Positions 17,821 through 26,625 are shown, numbered from the stretch's first letter. The stretch: DNA of 60,542 nucleotides from Ureibacillus yapensis (GCF_003515775.1 NZ_QWEI01000008.1:1-60542); one strand, 5' to 3'. Notes: generated by a model not told the origin, from the sequence alone. Numbers and translations are program-made.

Positions 17821-18654
17821 TTATAAAATTTCTTCACAATGGGTAGGGATGATCTTTATTTCTTTCGCCATTGAATGCAAACGTACTATCTTTTCGAAGT
17901 TTTTTTTGTATTCTTTTGGGTCGTCCATTATAAGGAAGGCTAGTTTGCTGGGAGGCCTGTTTTCCCGGTAAGCCGCACTTCTCCAAACAGCATCCGCCAC
18001 TAAAAAAATGGTTTGTTGCTTCTCATCCTGAAAAATCAATCCATATTGGCCTTTTGCATGGCCCGATAAATTAATCGCAAAGCAACTGCGGTCTCCCCAT
18101 AGGTCGTATAGAGGCTTTTCAAAGACTTCCGATATGACCTCGAAAGGAGGGTGCTCCATCCCGGCAATTTGCATATCTTCTATGAAAATTGCTCTTTCCT
18201 CAAAATCATGGGGCAGTAGATTCGGGATATAGGCAGCCATGACGGCTCTTATGCCCTGTTTGTTTTTCACGGAATCGTACGCTTCTTTTGAACAGATGAA
18301 CGTGCTGTTCGGGAAGTCTTTTAATCCGCACATATGATCCGCATGAAAATGGCTCAAGAAAATATACTGGATCTCTTCTTCTCGAATATTTTCTTGCTGC
18401 AGCTGTTCTACAATACTTTCGTTTTCCTTTACATAGACGGGTGTGATTTTAGCATACAAAGAGAATGGAAGCTTTTTTGTTTCTTCATAAAAAGCGCGGG
18501 TATAGCCTGTGTCAAACAAAATATACCCTTTATCTGGATGTTTTAATAATGCCGCCGTTGCCGGAAATTTCATTTCAGAAGAAGGTGCGCCTTTTAAAGC
18601 TGCTTTTGCATTATGCGTACAATATCCGGCTTGGAATAGTTTATATGAAATCAT
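17821..18654 (-). CDS. Metallo-beta-lactamase-fold hydrolase (lactonase-like)
   Basis: This 277-aa MBL-fold hydrolase has HFHADH (102-107) followed by GHAKGQ, a VADAVW aspartate and a final PTHCEE histidine. That set supplies the two-metal site seen in AttM/AiiA-type N-acyl homoserine lactonases. It may open a lactone or cleave a thioester made by neighbouring enzymes. The start at 18654 forms a 4-nt ATGA overlap with the SDR stop, the same junction used by the next pair. A longer frame from 18672 is less likely. Confidence 0.8.
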   Translation of the reverse strand: MISYKLFQAGYCTHNAKAALKGAPSSEMKFPATAALLKHPDKGYILFDTGYTRAFYEETKKLPFSLYAKITPVYVKENESIVEQLQQENIREEEIQYIFLSHFHADHMCGLKDFPNSTFICSKEAYDSVKNKQGIRAVMAAYIPNLLPHDFEERAIFIEDMQIAGMEHPPFEVISEVFEKPLYDLWGDRSCFAINLSGHAKGQYGLIFQDEKQQTIFLVADAVWRSAAYRENRPPSKLAFLIMDDPKEYKKNFEKIVRLHSMAKEIKIIPTHCEEIL

Positions 18655-19646
18655 TTTGTTGAATTCCACCATTCTGCAAATCGATTAATGCCCTCGTCTA
18701 TCGAAATGCGCGGTTGGTAGCCCAACTCCGTTTTTGCCGCATCGATATTCAACGTTTGGGAATGTGATAGTACTGTCACGGTGTACGGTGTGATGATGGG
18801 TTCTTTTTTAATGCCAAACAATCGATGCGTTTTTTCCAACATACTGGCAATGCACAAAATTCTTTCATATTTGATTTCTCTTTTTCTCATGGTCTCATTA
18901 AGCACGAGAAAAACCTTTTCTAAAATATCGCCCAGATACATAGGCTCGCCATTTGTGATGTTATATTTCCGTCCCAAGGTAGGCATCTCCGAAGAAAGGC
19001 AAAGGAAAAGTGCATCGACAACATTTTCAACGTATGTAATATCCGTAAGCACTTTTCCTCCATTAATAAAAGGAATCCCGGATTTTTCATTTGCCTTGAT
19101 TAGTCTCGGAATAATGGCATTATCGCCTGGCCCAAATAAAGCGCGGGGTCTAATCGTGATGGCAGGCAACCCTTTCTTGAAAGCTTCATCTACCACTTCT
19201 TCGGCTATTCTTTTTGTTTCGGCATAATAGTTAATGGCGGGAGCTGGCAGAATGTTATCTTCCTTTAAATTTATTTTTGTTCGCTCATGCAGATTAAAAT
19301 AAATGCTGGGTGTAGAAACATGGACAAATCGTTTTACATTGGAAAAGAGGGCGGCATCCACCAGGTTTTGTGTGCCAACGACATTTGCATTATAAAAGTC
19401 CGCGTAATTTCCCCAAACAGAAGAAAGGGCAGCGCAATGAATGACATAATCCTGATTTTTCATTGCTCTCGAAATCCCATCTCGATCTTCCAAAGAAACT
19501 TTTACAAATTTCACCTCTTTGGGAAACGCATCTCCGATTGCCTGGTTGCGTCCTAAAGCAGTCACTTGAAACCCTTCAGAAACGAGCCTTTTCACAACAT
19601 GCTGCCCCAAAAAGCCCGTTGCACCCGTTACTGCTATTGTACTCAT
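18651..19646 (-). CDS. NAD(P)-dependent SDR, 3-beta-HSD/OleD-like
   Basis: The 331-aa extended short-chain dehydrogenase has a Rossmann glycine motif GATGFLG (8-14) and the catalytic pair Tyr141-x3-Lys145 in YAETK, with an upstream Ser in STPS. The sequence style is that of 3-beta-hydroxysteroid dehydrogenase/OleD proteins, which reduce 2-alkyl-3-keto acids. With a ketosynthase in the same operon, reduction of a beta-keto product is a reasonable inference. It overlaps the ATP-grasp gene by ATGA (19643-19646). Confidence 0.82.
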   Translation of the reverse strand: MSTIAVTGATGFLGQHVVKRLVSEGFQVTALGRNQAIGDAFPKEVKFVKVSLEDRDGISRAMKNQDYVIHCAALSSVWGNYADFYNANVVGTQNLVDAALFSNVKRFVHVSTPSIYFNLHERTKINLKEDNILPAPAINYYAETKRIAEEVVDEAFKKGLPAITIRPRALFGPGDNAIIPRLIKANEKSGIPFINGGKVLTDITYVENVVDALFLCLSSEMPTLGRKYNITNGEPMYLGDILEKVFLVLNETMRKREIKYERILCIASMLEKTHRLFGIKKEPIITPYTVTVLSHSQTLNIDAAKTELGYQPRISIDEGINRFAEWWNSTK

Positions 19647-20806
19647 TGCTGATCATCCTTTCTGCCGTTCCATTCGATATCCAACGTACTCATGTGATAG
19701 GTTGATAGGTTGTGCTTTTTAGCTTCTTTTAATAAATAGAAGAAGCTGGCTATTTGGTCAAAGAATACTTTCTTATCTTTTGGATTCCATACAATATCCC
19801 TGGCTTTCTTCATTTTACGGAGTTGCCGAAAGGGATTTTTGGACAGCAATGTTTGCAGCATGACCAACCCCAGCATTGTCGTTTCTGATCCGATAGAGTA
19901 GGAATCGGAAGTCTTTGCATGCTTTTTAACAGGAAACAGACAAATGCCGCTGGTGGTTCTTGGATTGCATTCAATCGGATAAAATTCACCCTTGTCCGTC
20001 ATGATGACATCAAAAGCAATTTGTCCGGTATAGTTGAATTCTTTGATATAGCATGCTACAAATTCCTCCAATCGGCGATTTGAAAAAGGCTCGAAATAAA
20101 TCGTGGCGCCGAGCCCTACCTGATCGTTGGATGGATAAGCGCTGTAATAGTTCATTTGCCCATTATCTGCAATGGCATATGTGCATAGTTGCCGTCCTTC
20201 TATTTTTTCCTGAACAACCCAGAGATTTTTATTTAAAAGGAGAAAATCAATCATTTCGCCGCCTTTTTTATAAACAACTTCCGTTCCAAATCTTGAATAG
20301 GCGGGCTTGCATACATACTCCATTTTTAAAGAAATCCGGCTCTTCTCCAGAATGTGTGACAACTCTGTTTTAGAGCTGGTTTTTGTTGTATCAACCACTA
20401 TTGTAGACGGGATTCTAATCCATTCGCTACTCACTTTCTTCAGCGTTTCGATAAATAACCCTTTATGATGAAATGCATTTATTTTTTCCAACGGCTCGCA
20501 AAATACGCGGCAATAGTTGGATAGCTGCTCATATCCAAAACTAATATGAAAGATTTCTTCGCAAGTAGGGATGAGCAAATCTATGTTGTTCGATCTAATA
20601 ATATCAATTAAATCCTGGATAAAGGCATGCCGATTTTCATTGGGCGCGGGGACATGAAAGTTTTTTTCGAAAAGATTGGAGCGCATACATAAATGCTTTG
20701 GCAAACTTTCGGCCATAAATAAGGTATGTCCCTGCTCTTTCAATAAACGGGCAAAGTAATAAGTGGCAGGGGCACGCCCGCCTGTGAGCAGAATATTAAT
20801 ACTCAA
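19643..20806 (-). CDS. ATP-grasp ligase
   Basis: The protein has about 387 residues. It opens with LLTGGRAPATYYFARLL, typical of a CarB-like ATP-grasp group with a Rossmann-like N-domain and a PTCEE segment near 82. ATP-site residues are visible as CKPAYSRFG, QEKIEG and the metal-binding ECNPR (about 279-283). Such enzymes join a carboxylate to an amine or thiol through an acyl phosphate. The likely start is TTG at 20806, seven nt after GGAGG; this lies inside the ketosynthase gene. Substrates cannot be read from sequence. Confidence 0.78.
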   Translation of the reverse strand: MSINILLTGGRAPATYYFARLLKEQGHTLFMAESLPKHLCMRSNLFEKNFHVPAPNENRHAFIQDLIDIIRSNNIDLLIPTCEEIFHISFGYEQLSNYCRVFCEPLEKINAFHHKGLFIETLKKVSSEWIRIPSTIVVDTTKTSSKTELSHILEKSRISLKMEYVCKPAYSRFGTEVVYKKGGEMIDFLLLNKNLWVVQEKIEGRQLCTYAIADNGQMNYYSAYPSNDQVGLGATIYFEPFSNRRLEEFVACYIKEFNYTGQIAFDVIMTDKGEFYPIECNPRTTSGICLFPVKKHAKTSDSYSIGSETTMLGLVMLQTLLSKNPFRQLRKMKKARDIVWNPKDKKVFFDQIASFFYLLKEAKKHNLSTYHMSTLDIEWNGRKDDQQ

Positions 20807-21794
20807 ACACAACCCCTCCGATTGAAAGCCCTGCAGATGTCCCCAATAGCATTACTTTGCTTCCGCGCTGGATTTTCTTTTGCAAGATGGCTTCATGCAA
20901 AGCCATTGGAATGCTTGATGCAATTGTATTGCCATGATGGTGGAGTATATCCATAAACTTGGCTTCTTCAATTCCTAATTTTTTTCTTAAAATTCTCATT
21001 GCCATCCCGCTTGCCTGATGCGGCACAACCAAGTCGATTTCGTTCAAGGTGCAATGGGAGTATGACAGTAATTTTTCCATGAAGGGGTGTATGTGTTTTG
21101 AAGATAATTTAAAAACGGCTTTTCCGTTCATATCAAATAAATAATCTGTATACTTTGCATTTGGATTATTCGGATGCAGTTTTGTACCGCCGCCCCTGAT
21201 TTCGGTAAAGTGAGCTCCTTCACTGAATGTCTCCATATGGCCAGCCAAAATATTGGAAGATTCATTTTCCGGGGTTTTGGTCAAAACGGCTGCAGCAGCG
21301 CCGTCTCCAAATAATATCGCACTTTCTTTGGCTTCCCAATTCAATCCTGCCGACGCCACTTCACTGGAGACAAGCAGGACATTGCTGTATCTTCCGCTAT
21401 GTATTAAATAAGAGATTGTATCAAGGCCTGTCACAAAACTTAGACAGGTAGAGTTAATATCAAAACAGGGAATTTGGGAGTTGCTTAATCCTAATTGCTT
21501 TTGAACCAAGCTTGCGTTGCATGGAATCGGCTGCTGCATTGTGCCGCTTACGCTCACGATACAATCAATCTCTTCTTTTTGAAGGCCGGAAGCGTTAATC
21601 GCCTCGATGGCCGCATAAGCCGCCATTTCTGAAGCTGTTTCGTTGTCGATAAAAGAGCGCATCTTTACACCTGATTTTTGCTCTACCCATCCTGGCTTTA
21701 CGCCCAATACTAGATCCAATTCATTTGAGTGTATTTTTTTGGAAGGCAAATATTTGCCCGTCCCCACTATTTTCACATTTCTAACCTGAGTCAT
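20796..21794 (-). CDS. FabH-like ketosynthase III (beta-ketoacyl synthase III fold)
   Basis: This is a 332-aa KAS III/OleA-type thiolase-fold enzyme. The active-site triad is intact: Cys117 (NSTCLSF), His259 (PHQASG) and Asn289 (HGNTIAS). It lacks any fab gene neighbours and the Cys motif differs from housekeeping FabH (usually ACAGF), so it is more likely a dedicated pathway enzyme that condenses or transfers acyl chains. ATG 21794 follows AAAGGCGG at good spacing; an upstream GTG at 21815 is possible. It is the first gene of the operon, with a promoter just upstream. Confidence 0.85.
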   Translation of the reverse strand: MTQVRNVKIVGTGKYLPSKKIHSNELDLVLGVKPGWVEQKSGVKMRSFIDNETASEMAAYAAIEAINASGLQKEEIDCIVSVSGTMQQPIPCNASLVQKQLGLSNSQIPCFDINSTCLSFVTGLDTISYLIHSGRYSNVLLVSSEVASAGLNWEAKESAILFGDGAAAAVLTKTPENESSNILAGHMETFSEGAHFTEIRGGGTKLHPNNPNAKYTDYLFDMNGKAVFKLSSKHIHPFMEKLLSYSHCTLNEIDLVVPHQASGMAMRILRKKLGIEEAKFMDILHHHGNTIASSIPMALHEAILQKKIQRGSKVMLLGTSAGLSIGGVVFEY

Positions 21795-21832
21795 GCTTTT
21801 CCGCCTTTCGATCACCTAATAAAGTTAAGGTG

Positions 21833-21862
21833 AGTTTACTCTACAAATCTTGCTGAGTAAAC
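21833..21862 (-). promoter_or_regulatory. Promoter with superimposed inverted repeat, six-gene operon
   Basis: Reading leftwards, TTTACT (21861-21856) and TAAACT (21838-21833) are 17 nt apart, a sigma-A-like pair. The same bases form an inverted repeat, GTTTACTC (21834-21841) and GAGTAAAC (21855-21862), separated by 13 nt. A dimeric repressor bound there would cover both promoter boxes. No regulator gene lies in the operon. Confidence 0.5.
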
Positions 21863-21889
21863 TTTATTTTGTTGCAAAAAAATTTTTTA

Positions 21890-21918
21890 TTTACTTTTTC
21901 TGTACTCGGGAGTATGAT
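21890..21918 (+). promoter_or_regulatory. Promoter of the c-di-AMP riboswitch-kimA transcript
   Basis: TTTACT (21890-21895) and TATGAT (21913-21918) are separated by 17 nt and lie about 20 bp before the riboswitch. Confidence 0.6.
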
Positions 21919-21937
21919 GACTCTGTTCTAAATTTCT

Positions 21938-22103
21938 AAATCGCTGAAACCGAACCAGGTACGGGGGAACCATTTTCAGGATTGCTACTTAATCCTTGGG
22001 GTGAATCCTTTTTAAGGTAGGGCTACTCAATGGCCCGAATCCGACAGCTAACCTCGTAAGCGTTATATGAGAAGGAAGGTGGAGCTTGTGACCCAGAAAA
22101 ATT
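21938..22103 (+). promoter_or_regulatory. Cyclic di-AMP riboswitch (ydaO/yuaA leader)
   Basis: The leader carries the conserved blocks of the ydaO-yuaA class in order: CGCTGAAACCGAACCAGGTAC, GGGGGAACC, TTGGGGTGAATCC, GGTAGGGCTACTC, CCGAATCCGACAGCTAACC, CGTAAGCG and GAAGGAAGG. Cyclic di-AMP binding normally favours termination. A terminator follows directly and kimA is next, the standard arrangement for shutting off K+ import when c-di-AMP is high. Confidence 0.95.
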
Positions 22104-22107
22104 AGGT

Positions 22108-22148
22108 GTCCACAGGTCTTTTCATTGATGACTTGTGGACGCTTTTTT
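22108..22148 (+). terminator. Expression-platform terminator of the c-di-AMP riboswitch
   Basis: An 11-bp stem (22108-22118 with 22130-22140, one G-U) is followed by GC and seven T residues, about 65 bp before kimA. Confidence 0.9.
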
Positions 22149-22211
22149 TATTTGTATTAACGGAATTAAATTCATCCTGCAATCTATTAACTTAACAGAA
22201 GGTGCATAGAA

Positions 22212-24038
22212 ATGATGTCATCATTTAAAAGAATGCTCATTGGCCGGCCTTTAAAAAATAACGAAATAGGGGAACAAAAACTTAATAAAACAAAAGCTTT
22301 GGCTATTTTGTCATCGGATGCATTATCTTCGGTTGCTTATGGGCCGGAACAAATATTGATTGTATTATTTGCCGTTTCAACTGCTGCCCTTTGGTTTTCC
22401 ATACCCATTGCACTTGGCGTTTTGATTCTTTTAGCTGCTCTAATCTTGTCCTATAAACAGATTATCTTTGCTTATCCGCATGGTGGAGGAGCATATGTGG
22501 TCTCGAAAACGAACCTGGGCAAGAATGCAGGTCTTGTAGCGGGAGGCTCACTGCTTGTGGACTATATACTGACTGTTGCTGTAAGTGTATCTGCCGGGAC
22601 AGACGCGATTACATCCGCCTTTCCCTCGCTGCATGGTTTGAATGTGGAAATCGCCATCTTTTTTGTCATTTTATTAACGGTGCTGAATCTAAGAGGCGTA
22701 ACGGAATCAGCTTCCGTTTTGGCTTACCCTGTATACTTATTCGTACTGTCATTGGCGATTTTAATTATCGTAGGAATATACAATATTTTAACAGGGGAAG
22801 TTTCGCCGCAATTGCACACACCGATCGGTACGCCGGTTGCAGGCATAAGTTTATTTATACTTTTAAAGGCCTTTGCGTCCGGGAGCTCGGCTTTGACAGG
22901 GGTGGAGGCAATCTCAAACGCCATTCCGAATTTTAAAGATCCGGCGCCGATAAACGCGTCAAAAACGTTGATGATTATGGGGGCTTTGCTTGCGCTTTTA
23001 TTCGCGGGGATAATTTCAATAGCTTATTACTATGGTATTGCACCGGCCGCAGAGGTAACCGTCGTATCGCAAATTGCGGAGGAAACGTTTGGACGGAATT
23101 TCAATTACTTCTTTATTCAAGGGACGACTGCTCTTATCCTGATTTTGGCAGCAAATACGGGATATTCAGCATTTCCTTTGTTGGCCGTTAATTTGGCAAA
23201 AGATAAGTTTATTCCAAGAATGTTTCTTGCCAGAGGAGATCGTTTGGGGTACTCAAACGGAATTATCGTCCTTGGCGTGGCTTCGATTGCTTTGATTATT
23301 GCTTTTCATGCCAAGACGGAACATTTAATTCCTCTTTATGCCGTGGGGGTTTTCATTCCATTTACACTCGCCCAAACCGGCATGATTGTGAAATGGATAA
23401 GAGAAAAGCCATCTGGATGGTTGTTGAAACTAACAGTCAATGCGATTGGCGCCTTGATCAGTTTGACGGTGACGATTATATTCTTTATCACGAAGTTCTC
23501 TCAAATATGGTCTGTACTTGTATTCTTGCCATTGATTATTGTTATTTTCTATCGAATTAAAAAGCACTATGATTCCGTTGGCGATCAATTAAGATTATCG
23601 GAGAATACGGAACAGAGAATAATAGAGGGAAATGTCATTATTGTCCCAATTGCCGGAATGACACGCGTGGTAGAGAACTCCTTGAATTATGCAAAGTCGC
23701 TGAAGCCTGACCAGATCATTGCCGTAAACGTAGGGTTTGAAAAAGAAGATGAGAAAGAGTTTAAAGAGAAATGGAATAGATGGCAGCCGGATATTCGATT
23801 GGTCACACTTCATTCACCCTACCGAAGCATCATTGTTCCACTTACACGTTTTATTGATGTGGTGGAACGGAAATCTAGAGAATCCAATTACCAAGTGACA
23901 GTGGTGATTCCTCAATTTATTCCTAAAAGAGGATGGCACAACGCATTGCATAATCAATCAGGGCTTTTCATCCGTTCCTATTTATTGTTCAAGAAAAATG
24001 TGGTTGTTGCCACAGTTCCATTTCATTTAATCATGTAA
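22212..24038 (+). CDS. kimA: High-affinity potassium importer KimA
   Basis: This 608-aa membrane protein of the APC superfamily has about 12 hydrophobic helices (roughly residues 30-460) and a C-terminal cytoplasmic domain resembling a USP fold. The N-terminus (KALAILSSDALSSVAYGPEQIL) and PHGGGAYVVSK match KimA (formerly YdaO), a K+/H+ symporter of B. subtilis. The c-di-AMP riboswitch upstream supports the call. AGAAGGTG precedes ATG 22212. A hairpin with a long T-run (24049-24094) follows. Confidence 0.93.
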   Translation: MMSSFKRMLIGRPLKNNEIGEQKLNKTKALAILSSDALSSVAYGPEQILIVLFAVSTAALWFSIPIALGVLILLAALILSYKQIIFAYPHGGGAYVVSKTNLGKNAGLVAGGSLLVDYILTVAVSVSAGTDAITSAFPSLHGLNVEIAIFFVILLTVLNLRGVTESASVLAYPVYLFVLSLAILIIVGIYNILTGEVSPQLHTPIGTPVAGISLFILLKAFASGSSALTGVEAISNAIPNFKDPAPINASKTLMIMGALLALLFAGIISIAYYYGIAPAAEVTVVSQIAEETFGRNFNYFFIQGTTALILILAANTGYSAFPLLAVNLAKDKFIPRMFLARGDRLGYSNGIIVLGVASIALIIAFHAKTEHLIPLYAVGVFIPFTLAQTGMIVKWIREKPSGWLLKLTVNAIGALISLTVTIIFFITKFSQIWSVLVFLPLIIVIFYRIKKHYDSVGDQLRLSENTEQRIIEGNVIIVPIAGMTRVVENSLNYAKSLKPDQIIAVNVGFEKEDEKEFKEKWNRWQPDIRLVTLHSPYRSIIVPLTRFIDVVERKSRESNYQVTVVIPQFIPKRGWHNALHNQSGLFIRSYLLFKKNVVVATVPFHLIM

Positions 24039-24048
24039 TTTTAGCGAA

Positions 24049-24094
24049 AGCAGTGAAGAAAATATCTTATTTTTCTTTGCTGCTTATTTTTTTT
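24049..24094 (+). terminator. Terminator after kimA
   Basis: AGCAGTGAAGAAAA pairs imperfectly with TTTTCTTTGCTGCT and is followed by a run of T residues. Confidence 0.7.
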
Positions 24095-24196
24095 TGCAAA
24101 AATTAATGCAAAGAATATTTGCTATCTATGAACATTAATTACTATATGTTATCATCGAAGAAAATGAATTGTAGATTGTGGCAGGAGGAAATACCT

Positions 24197-25288
24197 ATGA
24201 TTTTTATAAAAAACCTCATTTCTCATTTTCCTATTATGCATACACAAAGAGGTTTATTGGAACAACGGGTACAAGTTCAGGATGACCTACTGTCGTTTTT
24301 AAAGAACAAAGGCGGAAATCATGTATCGCACCTGTTTTTTTTAAACGATAAAGAACAGTTTTGGACAACAGATCAAACTGGTTTAATTGTATACAAACAA
24401 ATTTTTAATAAATTCGTCGTGCTTGGAGACCCCATCGGTGAAGAAAAGGCCATCCAAAACGCGATTAAGGAATTTACCGCTTTTTGTAAAAAGAAAAGAG
24501 TGAAGCCGGTATTTTACCAAGTCAATCCTCGTTATATGCACCATTATCACGATGCAGGATTCCGTTTTGCCAAGTTGGGAGAAGAAGCGATTGTAAAGCT
24601 TGAGCTTTTTTCTCTTGAGGGTAAAAGGGGAGCGAAATTAAGAACGAGGGTTAACAAGTTTACACGCGAGGGATATGCCTTTAGTGTAGCAAAACCTCCG
24701 CATTCTTCTAAATTCATGGCCGAACTTAAAGCAATTTCAGATTCCTGGCTGGGGACCGAAAAAGAAAAGGGGTTCTCTGTAGTCAGTTTTCAAGAAGAAT
24801 ATGTCTCGCGTTTTCCGGTAGCACTTTTACATAATTCGGATGGAGAAATCATAGCTTTTGCCACTTTAACAACAGATTATAAACAGACATTAATTATAGA
24901 CCTGATGAGAAAGGGCCAACAATCGCCACATGGAGCAATGGATGTTCTATTTGCCAATATTCTCACGTGGGCAAAAGAAAAGGGATACCAGAATTGCAGC
25001 TTGGGAATGGCACCTCTCGCAAACGTAGGCAATTGCAAAGAATCATGCATGAATGAAAAACTGATTCACCTTGTTTATCTTCATGGAAATCAAAAATACA
25101 ATTTTAAAGGGCTCGAGACTTATAAAGCCAAGTTTGCAACAGATTGGGAACCGAAATATTTGGCTTATAAAAAATCATGGTTGCCTCTTTTATTATTGCA
25201 GTTAGTGTTGTTGATCAACCATAAACACGAGCTCGGTTCTTCTTCCAAAAGAAGCCGAATCATCAAAAGAAAATTGCGCTTTGGGTAG
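24197..25288 (+). CDS. Free-standing MprF-type DUF2156 (aminoacyl-phosphatidylglycerol synthase-like) protein
   Basis: The 363-aa protein corresponds to the C-terminal cytosolic catalytic domain of MprF (DUF2156, tandem GNAT folds), which moves an amino acid from aminoacyl-tRNA to phosphatidylglycerol. Motifs include VVLGDPIG, YQVNPRYM, and the late LGMAPLANVG and FKGLETYKAKFATDWEP, all typical of this domain. The usual 12-14-helix flippase half is missing; only one hydrophobic stretch near the C-terminus is left. ATG 24197 follows GGAGGA with good spacing. A GtrA membrane protein follows 38 bp later and may be a partner. Lipid or tRNA specificity is unknown. Confidence 0.85.
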   Translation: MIFIKNLISHFPIMHTQRGLLEQRVQVQDDLLSFLKNKGGNHVSHLFFLNDKEQFWTTDQTGLIVYKQIFNKFVVLGDPIGEEKAIQNAIKEFTAFCKKKRVKPVFYQVNPRYMHHYHDAGFRFAKLGEEAIVKLELFSLEGKRGAKLRTRVNKFTREGYAFSVAKPPHSSKFMAELKAISDSWLGTEKEKGFSVVSFQEEYVSRFPVALLHNSDGEIIAFATLTTDYKQTLIIDLMRKGQQSPHGAMDVLFANILTWAKEKGYQNCSLGMAPLANVGNCKESCMNEKLIHLVYLHGNQKYNFKGLETYKAKFATDWEPKYLAYKKSWLPLLLLQLVLLINHKHELGSSSKRSRIIKRKLRFG

Positions 25289-25326
25289 GAGTGCAAAGCA
25301 TCCTTGAGGAAGGAAGAGTGCAGCGC

Positions 25327-25707
25327 ATGAAAGAGATTTCTTTGAAGTTTATGAAATATAGTTTAGTAGGTTGTATAAATACATGCATTTATTTTCTGTG
25401 TGTTTTTTTGTTAATTGAACAACTTCATTTTGAATCATTATTGGGATCCTGCTTTTCTTTTATCCTGATGACGATTGCCTCCTTTTGTCAGAACGTACGT
25501 TATACGTTTAAAGGATTGGTTACTCAACAAAGACTCGTGCGCTTTTTTTCTGTTTCGCTCATCGGGTTTATGCTGAATTTTTTGCTTATTTATTTCGTGG
25601 TTCATGTGCTTTTCTTCCATTATATGTGGGGCGAATTGCTGACGATTTTAATCATTCCGGTTGTGAATTTTTTATTGAACAATTACTGGACGTTTCAAAC
25701 AAATTAA
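25327..25707 (+). CDS. GtrA-family membrane protein
   Basis: The product has about 126 residues with four hydrophobic helices and the family pattern KYSLVGCINTCIYF at the start and NFLLNNYWTFQ at the end. GtrA proteins are implicated in moving lipid-linked sugars across the membrane. Start 25327 uses the GGAAGGA upstream; an earlier in-frame GTG at 25291 lies just past the previous stop. It is co-directional with the DUF2156 gene, suggesting a membrane-lipid or cell-wall modification pair. Confidence 0.85.
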   Translation: MKEISLKFMKYSLVGCINTCIYFLCVFLLIEQLHFESLLGSCFSFILMTIASFCQNVRYTFKGLVTQQRLVRFFSVSLIGFMLNFLLIYFVVHVLFFHYMWGELLTILIIPVVNFLLNNYWTFQTN

Positions 25708-25797
25708 AAAGTAAATGATTAGACTGAAGGGAATTTTTTGAGTTCCTTTTTAGTCTTTTCTTGTTTAAGTCCATAAAAGAATGGAGAGGGAATGGAT

Positions 25798-26625
25798 ATG
25801 CAGCTAACAGAAATAATCTCTAAAAAAATACTAACGGAAGCAAAAGGCTATTTGGATGTTGGATTTACACATTCGTTAAATCCATATAGCGGTTGTGGCT
25901 TTTCTTGCAAATATTGTTATGTACGTGAAATGCCCATACAACGATTCAAGGATATTCCTTGGGGGGAATGGGTCGATGTCAAGATAAACGCGGCTGAAAA
26001 CTATCGCAATGAAGTATTGAAACTGCGAAAGAAAGAGAAACCGGTCAATATTTTTATGTCATCTGCAACGGATCCTTACCAGCCGATCGAGCGCAATGCG
26101 AAAATTTCACGAGCAATTTTGGAAGAAATGCTTGAAACTCCCCCTGACTTTCTGCAAATTCAAACAAGAAGTCCTCTTGTTACGAGAGATATGGACATAT
26201 TCGTACAATTAAAAGAAAGATGCAACCTTCTCGTGTCCATGACAGTTGAAACTGATAGAGAAGATATAAAACGAATCTTTGCCCCCCTTGCCCCTGGTAT
26301 CAAATTACGATTGAAAGCATTAGAAGAACTGTATCAAGCCGGCATTTGTACGCAAGCTTCCATTTCACCGGCACTACCCTTTACACCGGATTTTCCGAAA
26401 GCGCTATCTGGTATTGTAGATCATATTTGGATTGATACGTTGATGATAGGCGATGGAGCGAATGGTAAACGTTCAAAGCGGCTGGGAATGCCGAAGTTAT
26501 TTGAAGAGCATGGATTATTGGATTGGTATGAGGAAGATATTCACCTAAGGATACAAAAATACTTTCAAAAGTATTTTAGCGAAAAAATGATTCGTGTATC
26601 TAAACAGGAGGCTTTTTTAAAATAA
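25798..26625 (+). CDS. Radical SAM protein, SplB/Rv2578c-like
   Basis: The product has 275 residues, with the [4Fe-4S] cysteine motif CGFSCKYCY (C-x3-C-x2-C) near residue 37 and FMSSATDPYQPIE, typical of the spore-photoproduct-lyase-like Rv2578c group. It is a cytosolic radical enzyme of unknown substrate. ATG 25798 has GGAGAGGG 7 nt upstream; ATG 25792 would be too close to it. It lies between the gtrA gene and the phosphate operon without evident functional ties. Confidence 0.85.
   Translation: MQLTEIISKKILTEAKGYLDVGFTHSLNPYSGCGFSCKYCYVREMPIQRFKDIPWGEWVDVKINAAENYRNEVLKLRKKEKPVNIFMSSATDPYQPIERNAKISRAILEEMLETPPDFLQIQTRSPLVTRDMDIFVQLKERCNLLVSMTVETDREDIKRIFAPLAPGIKLRLKALEELYQAGICTQASISPALPFTPDFPKALSGIVDHIWIDTLMIGDGANGKRSKRLGMPKLFEEHGLLDWYEEDIHLRIQKYFQKYFSEKMIRVSKQEAFLK

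Noticed and set aside
20796..21794. Housekeeping fabH
   Set aside because: There is no fab gene nearby, the active-site Cys motif is atypical, and it is embedded in a biosynthetic operon.
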